From Chloroflexota bacterium (GTDB taxonomy: Bacteria > Chloroflexota > Anaerolineae > Promineifilales > Promineifilaceae), in NCBI GenBank assembly GCA_020628815.1, contig JAHDEN010000031.1, positions 1 to 46,468 of the forward strand: DNA of 46,468 nucleotides, written 5' to 3'. The notes under the pieces were generated by a model, which saw nothing but the letters and a program-made list of their open reading frames with translations, was not told where the DNA came from and did no database searches. This document shows, one piece after another, positions 41,566 to 46,468 of the stretch (position 1 is the first letter of the stretch; every line of letters starts with the position of its first letter). The translations under genes were made by a program, and so were the position numbers.

Positions 41566-42060
41566 ATGAGCAAAGTCGAAATCAAAAAAGAAAAAGTCAT
41601 TCAAGCGATCGCGTTCTATCTCATTAACGAGGGGCTGGCCGATGTGGGGATTCGCAAATTGGCGGCCGTCAGCGACACCAGCGACCGGATGCTGATTTAT
41701 TATTTCGGTACAAAAGATGGGTTGATCGGTGAGGTGCTCACTTTTATAGCAGGCGGCTTTACATCACAGCTTGATGCGGTTTTAGGCGAACATCAGCGAG
41801 ACGCGGCTCAATTAATTGAAGAGGTATATGCGCTGCGCGAAGTTCCAGAATTTATGAGCGCGATTAGACTTTGGTTTGAAATAGTTGGTCATGCTGTTCG
41901 GAAAGAAGAGCCCTATGCAACGTATGCAAAAACAATCGGCCGGGCGTGGATTGATTGGATCGACACAAGGCTTTCAGCAGAACAAAAAGATCAAACGATT
42001 GCGACGTTTGCTGAAATTGAAGGTAGGCTTATGTTTTATTTGATCGAGATAGAGCCTTAG
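41566..42060 (+). CDS. TetR family transcriptional regulator
   Basis: This 164-residue protein has a TetR N-terminal helix-turn-helix: VIQAIAFYLINEGLADVGIRKLAAVSDTSDRMLIYYFGTKDGLIGEVL (about 8-55). The C-terminal half is a short ligand-sensing helical domain. The ATG at 41566 was chosen over an extension of 11 residues that would begin inside the operator region. It should bind the perfect palindrome just upstream and repress itself and, by position, the divergent small-membrane-protein operon. Confidence 0.9.
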   Translation: MSKVEIKKEKVIQAIAFYLINEGLADVGIRKLAAVSDTSDRMLIYYFGTKDGLIGEVLTFIAGGFTSQLDAVLGEHQRDAAQLIEEVYALREVPEFMSAIRLWFEIVGHAVRKEEPYATYAKTIGRAWIDWIDTRLSAEQKDQTIATFAEIEGRLMFYLIEIEP

Positions 42061-42064
42061 CTGA

Positions 42065-42784
42065 TCAAGATTTTGGCATCATCATGTACAAGCTCACCCA
42101 CATGTAATAAGCAATAAACCCAAGGGAGAGATAGACGGGCCAAGTGGCATGGTTGGGGAATTGCCAAATAGGGAGAACTAGTAGCAGCCCCCATGCATAA
42201 GACAAAACAAGGGTTAGTGTTTGAAAACGAATCATGCGGGTCGGATACGCATATTTGATCGGGATAAAGATCAGCACGCCCAAAACCACAATCGAGATAA
42301 ATGCGATCCAAGGATTGGCATTGAGCAGAATGAAATAGACAGCGACGATGTTCCAGTAACAGGGGAAACCAAGAAAAGTGTGGTCGTCTGTTTTGGCGTT
42401 GGTGCGGCAAAACCAATAGCCCGATGTGATTGAAATGATGGCGACCGCTATGAGCTTGGTGGTTTGATCGGGCAACAGGGTCGGATGCAGGTAAAGCATG
42501 GCGGCCGGGAGCAGTGAATAGGTAAAGAAGTCGATGATGTTGTCGAGCATCGCCCCATCAAAGCCGGGAACAACTTTTTTTACGTTGGCCCAGCGGGCAA
42601 AGGTCCCATCTATCGCATCGACAATAATAGAAACAAACATCCAAATAAAGCACATGCGCCAATCAAGATTTATGGCGGCAAAAAGAGACAACATGCCGAA
42701 AAATGCCCCGGTTGCGGTAAACCAGTGGACGGCCCATGCTTTCGCTTTTTCTCCGTTTGTGTAAGTCACAGTCGCTTCTGTCAT
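42065..42784 (-). CDS. pcs: Phosphatidylcholine synthase-like CDP-alcohol phosphatidyltransferase
   Basis: This 239-residue membrane protein with about seven to eight helices opens with AKAWAVHWFTATGAFFGMLSLFAA and has DAIDGTFARWANVKKVVPGFDGAMLDNIIDFFTY. This is the Pcs version of the CDP-alcohol motif, with the second Asp pair displaced compared with PgsA-type enzymes. Pcs makes phosphatidylcholine from CDP-diacylglycerol and choline in one step. It ends four bases from the TetR stop and is convergent with it. A sarcosine/betaine-type catabolic gene pair lies far away at the window start, but no link is shown. Confidence 0.88.
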   Translation of the reverse strand: MTEATVTYTNGEKAKAWAVHWFTATGAFFGMLSLFAAINLDWRMCFIWMFVSIIVDAIDGTFARWANVKKVVPGFDGAMLDNIIDFFTYSLLPAAMLYLHPTLLPDQTTKLIAVAIISITSGYWFCRTNAKTDDHTFLGFPCYWNIVAVYFILLNANPWIAFISIVVLGVLIFIPIKYAYPTRMIRFQTLTLVLSYAWGLLLVLPIWQFPNHATWPVYLSLGFIAYYMWVSLYMMMPKS

Positions 42785-42964
42785 TTCGTATTTATCCTTG
42801 AATAATTTTGATAACGGTACAGCCAGTTAGTTGAATAAGCAAGATATTTGAAAAGAACAAGGTTTTTGTGTTTTGAGTGGGCTTTCGCTTCACTAAAAAT
42901 TAAAGATGGACCTACACAAATCACCGTGTGATACTATTTCTGCGCCTGCGTCTTAACTAATAAT

Positions 42965-43498
42965 ATGAGCATGGTGTTGACATCAAACAATGTAACCGAA
43001 GTCGAAGAAATAGACTGGAACGCCCTTTATGGGGAGCATATCGGCCGGGTGTTTAACTTTTTCCGCTACCGGGTGGGTGATGACCAGCAGGCTCAAGATT
43101 TAACCGCAGCAACGTTCGAGAAAGCGTGGAAAAAACGGCACCAATACCGCGGTACAAAGGATGAATTTGTCGGATGGCTGTACGCTATCGCTCGGAACGT
43201 TGTTTATGATTATTTTCGTAAAAGTCGAGATGTGGTTGCTCTTGACGACGTAATGTCCCATTCGTCTGGTGAAGAAATTACGGAAGAAGTGGCCCGAAAA
43301 ATCGAGTTCGGCCGGTTGGTGCATTGCATTCAGCTGTTGCCAGAACGTGAGCAAGATTTAATCACGCTGAAATATGGGGCTGACCTAAACAATCGACAAA
43401 TTGCAAAACAGTTGGGATTAAGCGAGTCGAATGTCGGGTCGATTTTGCATCGTACGGTTAAAAAACTGCGCGAAGAAATGGGGGGTGAAGATGAGTGA
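42965..43498 (+). CDS. ECF-type RNA polymerase sigma factor
   Basis: This 177-residue protein has region 2 (GEHIGRVFNFFRYRVGDDQQAQDLTAATFEKAW, then FVGWLYAIARNVVYDYFRK) and region 4 (LPEREQDLITLKYGADLNNRQIAKQLGLSESNVGSILHRTVKKLREEM), with little region 3, as in group 4 (ECF) sigmas. No zinc motif or fused anti-sigma domain is present. The ATG of the next gene (43491) overlaps the sigma stop by eight bases, so the two are co-translated. The two downstream membrane proteins are its likely regulators. Confidence 0.92.
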   Translation: MSMVLTSNNVTEVEEIDWNALYGEHIGRVFNFFRYRVGDDQQAQDLTAATFEKAWKKRHQYRGTKDEFVGWLYAIARNVVYDYFRKSRDVVALDDVMSHSSGEEITEEVARKIEFGRLVHCIQLLPEREQDLITLKYGADLNNRQIAKQLGLSESNVGSILHRTVKKLREEMGGEDE

Positions 43499-43913
43499 TC
43501 AGCCTGAGCAAGAAAGATATAGGCTTAAATATCTGATCGCGATTGTCAGTCTCTGTTTGAGTTTTGTTTTGTTTGCCGTTTATCTGTTTTTTAGTGCACA
43601 AGCTGGACCCATAGAAGCGGATCAGGTAAGCCAATTTGAGCCGAGGCAAGGTGCAAACAGCAGCTTTGCAGATGTGCTTCAAACGATTGAAGAGATTGGG
43701 TTTGAAGAGATTAAAACGGAGCAAATAGAACTGGATCAACCATCACGTTGTATTGAATCTGAACTCGGAATCCCGATTGTGATTCATGACCACTGGCAAT
43801 CGGCCGATGGCACAGCTATCCCAAACATGTTTGACGGCTTTTATATGCACGATTTGTTCTATCGCGGGCAGTGCCCCGGCCGTTTACCCAACACACTAGA
43901 ATTTAACCGCTAA
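43491..43913 (+). CDS. Single-pass membrane protein coupled to the ECF sigma gene
   Basis: This 140-residue protein has a basic N-terminal stretch (MSDQPEQERYRLKYLI), one membrane helix (about 14-37) and an extracytoplasmic part of about 100 residues with two Cys (CIESELG and GQCPG). There is no zinc-binding anti-sigma motif (HxxxCxxC) in the short cytosolic end. The start is set by the overlap with the sigma stop (ATG at 43491). It may sense or transmit a surface signal, but it is not recognisable as a known family. Confidence 0.75.
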   Translation: MSDQPEQERYRLKYLIAIVSLCLSFVLFAVYLFFSAQAGPIEADQVSQFEPRQGANSSFADVLQTIEEIGFEEIKTEQIELDQPSRCIESELGIPIVIHDHWQSADGTAIPNMFDGFYMHDLFYRGQCPGRLPNTLEFNR

Positions 43914-43942
43914 TCCGTTAGCGTTGACCCAAATAAATCATT

Positions 43943-45811
43943 ATGAATGATGAATTTCTAAAAAAACACAACGTTCGGCCGGATGCTGAATTTGTTGAAC
44001 AACTTTATCAGGATCTAGAGAAATCAGAACAGCGTACACTTAGCCGTTTCTTTCGTCCAGATAAATTTAACCTGTGGCTAAAATCGGCTACGGTGATGGC
44101 CCTGCTACTGATCGGGTTTATTGTGTTTACAACAGTGACCAACACAAATATTCTTGATGTTGTGCAGTCGTGGCGTAACCCTGAAATCGCAGAGCTTGTT
44201 TCAGTTTCTGATACCAATGAGGGGATTGAACCGGCCGTTGTTAAAATCAAAACGGAGGTTTCTGAAACCCTTCCAATCTCATCCCAAACAGGCGATTCTC
44301 AGGGCGAGTTTGAGTTTTTGCCTTACGACCAAATTCCGACACGTTATCCAGAATTTACAATCCCTACAGATGTTCCTTTAGGATATGAGCTAATCCCTGA
44401 AGGCGCGCAGCTTCATGAAGATGGTGACATCGCCTTAGTTTGGTTTAAAGGCCACGAAAACTTTCTTTCATACACATATGGTCAAGCTGTAGCCTTCAAT
44501 GATCAGATTCCAGACGATCACGCCCCATACTTAGAAAATGTACCCGCAACCAACACACAAAAATCAACTATTGCCTTATTTAGTTTACTAAATGGCCACT
44601 ATCACAATGTAGCTTCAGATGATTTACTTTTAACAGAGGATACGTTGTTGCAACTCATTCCTGCTGAAGTGTTAGCCGCCCCACCGTATGAAAAGATTAA
44701 TTTTAGTAGTGATCCTCCACAAATTTTGGAAAATGTTCACGTAGACTCAACCGTAGGTAGTAGTCAGGAATTACCTCAACACCGTATCGACGGATTGGTG
44801 AACGAACCTCAGAAATTTAACAATCAAGGGCCAGCCACTCTTGCCATTATGTTGAATTACTATGGTGATGACACCACACAAAATGAAGCCGCTGGCTATT
44901 TAAAGCCTAGCCCGCAAGATCGAAACGTGAGTCCGTGGCAAATAAGCGAGTACGTTAACACCTTTACGCAGTTGCACTCAATCACACGGTCAAATGGTTC
45001 TCAAGAACTTTTACGTGAGCTGATCGCCAACGATTTTCCTGTGGTAATTGAAAAAGGGTACGATGCGAAACTGGTCGATGCATCTGGCTGGTACGGACAT
45101 TATTTGATCCTGTATGGCTACGATGATGGTGTACAAGAATACAACACCATCGATACGTTTCTAGGGCCATTTACCACAAGTGATCTTCGTCAGTCGGGGG
45201 GAGGAGCAGAAACGCTGGCAGACGGCTATCTCTACTCTTACGATCATATTGACACCTATTGGCAGCAATTTAATCGTACCTTTTATCTGGTTTATGATCC
45301 GGCCCGCGAAGAAGAACTGTTTGCAATTTTAGGGGATCAGGGTGCTCAGTCGGCCGATAGCTGGCTAGCGGCGATTGAACAGGCTCAATCAGACATTCAA
45401 ACAGACATAGCCAATCCATTCGCATGGTTTAACTTAGGCACATCGCTTACGGAACTGGGCAAGATCACTAACGAGCCGGCCCATTTTGAAAATGCGGCCG
45501 AGGCGTTTGATCGGGCATTTGATATCGGTTTACCCGACCGCATGTTGTGGTATCAACACGGACCGTTTGAGGCTTATCTTGAAGTCAGCCGGTACCAAGA
45601 TGTTTTGGACCTTGCTGATGAAGTTTTCAAGGAATCAGGCGGCCGGACGATTGAAGAGATTTGGCTCCATCAAGGACACGCTCAAGCCCAACTGCAAGAC
45701 TTTGAAAAGGCTTTGGCCTCATATAATCAAGCCGTAAAGCTGAATGAGAACTTCTTCCCAGCTCAACTTTCTCGAGACCAACTTGAGTCTATGTTGAATA
45801 GCGATAGTTAA
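43943..45811 (+). CDS. Membrane-anchored C39-fold pseudo-peptidase with TPR domain, anti-sigma-like
   Basis: This 622-residue protein has a short cytosolic part (1-about 48), one membrane helix (about 50-67), a region with DVPLGYELIPEGAQL (like DUF4367-type sigma-regulator sensors, about 145-185), a C39-like cysteine-peptidase domain (about 270-455) and TPR-like repeats (about 475-620, with ALASYNQAVKLNENF). In C39 folds the catalytic cysteine is in NCGPA; here it is NQGPA with Gln295, while His386 (GHYLILYGYDDG) is kept. It is therefore probably a dead peptidase used for binding. It lies 29 bases after the 140-residue membrane protein gene and completes the sigma operon. Confidence 0.8.
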   Translation: MNDEFLKKHNVRPDAEFVEQLYQDLEKSEQRTLSRFFRPDKFNLWLKSATVMALLLIGFIVFTTVTNTNILDVVQSWRNPEIAELVSVSDTNEGIEPAVVKIKTEVSETLPISSQTGDSQGEFEFLPYDQIPTRYPEFTIPTDVPLGYELIPEGAQLHEDGDIALVWFKGHENFLSYTYGQAVAFNDQIPDDHAPYLENVPATNTQKSTIALFSLLNGHYHNVASDDLLLTEDTLLQLIPAEVLAAPPYEKINFSSDPPQILENVHVDSTVGSSQELPQHRIDGLVNEPQKFNNQGPATLAIMLNYYGDDTTQNEAAGYLKPSPQDRNVSPWQISEYVNTFTQLHSITRSNGSQELLRELIANDFPVVIEKGYDAKLVDASGWYGHYLILYGYDDGVQEYNTIDTFLGPFTTSDLRQSGGGAETLADGYLYSYDHIDTYWQQFNRTFYLVYDPAREEELFAILGDQGAQSADSWLAAIEQAQSDIQTDIANPFAWFNLGTSLTELGKITNEPAHFENAAEAFDRAFDIGLPDRMLWYQHGPFEAYLEVSRYQDVLDLADEVFKESGGRTIEEIWLHQGHAQAQLQDFEKALASYNQAVKLNENFFPAQLSRDQLESMLNSDS

Positions 45812-45834
45812 GTTGAGTTATATCTCTGGGAAAT

Positions 45835-45875
45835 AAAAAAGCCGCTGGATGATCGAAATCATCCAGCGGCTTTTT
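45835..45875. terminator. Bidirectional terminator between the sigma operon and cysS
   Basis: A perfect 18-bp stem runs from the A-run at 45836 through GCCGCTGGATGAT to the CGAA loop (45854-45857), its complement ending in T5. Both strands have a T-run after the stem, so it serves both converging genes. Confidence 0.93.
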
Positions 45876-45920
45876 GCTTTATTCTTCACCATTTAGAGAT
45901 TGGTGTGTAAGCGAGCGGCG

Positions 45921-46468
45921 CTATTGGTTCTTCCAGACGGTGCCATCAGAGCGATCTTCTAGCGCAATTTCAAGCTCTTTCAAGCCATCGCGAATTTTGT
46001 CGGCCGACGCCCAATCTTTGTTGGTTCTGGCCATCGCCCGCAGTTCAATAATCAACTGCATCACGCCATCCATTTTGTCAGCGCTCGTTTCACCACCGCC
46101 TGCACCTTGTGGCACGACGCCCAGTACATCACCGCCAAGGGTGTTATAGGTCTGTTCGATGGCGGTTAACGATCCGGCCGTCAGCGCCTCATCCCCATTG
46201 AGCAACGTGTTGACCGCACGGGTAAAATCCTGCAAAACGGCTAGCGCGGCCGGAGAGTTGAAGTCATCGTTCATTTTCTCCTCAAAGCCCGCTTTTGTTT
46301 TGGCGATTAGGTCTGCCACTTCGGCCGACGCATCTCCTGCCGTCGCTTGGGTGAGCTGAGTACGGACAAGATTGACCGCGCCTGCGATCCGCTGCCACCC
46401 TTTGGTCGCTGCTTCAATCGCATCTTCTGAAAAGTCGATCGGGCTACTGTAGTGGCTGGTCATGATAA
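45921..46468 (-). CDS. cysS: Cysteinyl-tRNA synthetase, C-terminal part
   Basis: The reverse strand is open to the window edge; about 182 codons of the 3' end are visible. MTSHYSSPIDFSEDAIEAATKGWQRI is the end of the catalytic part (the 'HYRSPLDFS' motif of CysRS), followed by the helical DALR-type domain with EEKMNDDFNSPAALAVLQDFTRAVN and the closing KDWASADKIRDGLKELEIALEDRSDGTVWK. The enzyme charges tRNA-Cys. The first two thirds, with HIGH and KMSKS, lie outside the window. Confidence 0.93.
   Translation of the reverse strand, partial: IMTSHYSSPIDFSEDAIEAATKGWQRIAGAVNLVRTQLTQATAGDASAEVADLIAKTKAGFEEKMNDDFNSPAALAVLQDFTRAVNTLLNGDEALTAGSLTAIEQTYNTLGGDVLGVVPQGAGGGETSADKMDGVMQLIIELRAMARTNKDWASADKIRDGLKELEIALEDRSDGTVWKNQ

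Noticed and set aside
42920-42932. ATCAC-CGT-GTGAT as a Crp site before the sigma gene
   Set aside because: It has only a 3-base spacer where Crp-type sites need about 6, so it is kept only as a chance palindrome.
1-46468. Insertion sequence, prophage or defence island
   Set aside because: No transposase, integrase, phage structural, restriction, Cas or toxin-antitoxin protein could be recognised in any frame.

Overview
The window looks like a chromosomal fragment of a Chloroflexota bacterium, probably Anaerolineae-like. This is inferred from gene content and was not tested by search. The pointers are long Thr/Pro-rich linkers on secreted proteins ending in a short hydrophobic 'LP' tail, tandem FAS1 domains, multi-GAF histidine kinases, DUF5060-type secreted proteins and a class II tRNA-Leu. 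GC is near 50 %. The hexamer palindrome CGGCCG recurs through coding and non-coding DNA alike, at well over ten times the chance rate where I counted it. No transposase, integrase, phage gene, CRISPR array or rRNA was seen.

Layout. 1-2.1 kb: a truncated trimethylamine methyltransferase (MttB) family gene diverging from a sarcosine/N-methyltryptophan oxidase-like flavoenzyme. 2.3-3.3 kb: a double-GNAT acetyltransferase. 3.3-11.7 kb: a minus-strand run holding three tandem paralogous membrane proteins, a tail-anchored protein, a COG2521-like methyltransferase and two tandem secreted DUF5060/TIM-barrel proteins. 12.2-15.4 kb: a MaoC hydratase, tRNA-Leu, tilS and a deoxynucleoside kinase-MazG fusion. 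15.7-21.5 kb: a GAF3-PAS histidine kinase, a 272-bp element with inverted termini, an AlaX-type tRNA editing protein, a Crp/Fnr regulator and a lone ccmB. 21.9-27.4 kb: a sugar/compatible-solute cluster (GT4, UspA-GpgS fusion, histidine phosphatase, GT4). 27.6-33.6 kb: an HpcH aldolase, a flavin reductase, a triple-FAS1 secreted protein, azlCD and a class V aminotransferase. 33.6-41.4 kb: DUF924, a DAO-family oxidase, an M48 protease, a VOC protein, two SRPBCC paralogs, a Cys/Met gamma-family PLP enzyme behind a structured leader, and three small four-helix membrane proteins. 41.5-46.5 kb: a TetR regulator with paired palindromic operators, phosphatidylcholine synthase, an ECF sigma operon whose last gene is a membrane C39-fold pseudo-peptidase with TPRs, and the 3' part of cysS.

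How genes may work together. GpgS plus phosphatase plus two GT4 enzymes can be read as synthesis of glucosylglycerate or a further glycosylated derivative; the UspA-like half on GpgS hints at stress control. The ECF sigma gene overlaps a single-pass membrane protein gene and is followed by a membrane sensor-like protein, which fits a surface-stress regulon. The Cys/Met enzyme has its Shine-Dalgarno sequence locked in a long inverted repeat with a competing stem, a candidate riboswitch. TetR probably controls itself and the divergent small-membrane-protein operon.

Most striking for follow-up are the iterated CGGCCG motif, the SD-sequestering leader at 39.9-40.0 kb, the sigma/pseudo-peptidase operon, the UspA-GpgS cluster, the 272-bp element and a tRNA-Leu whose anticodon loop appears two bases short.
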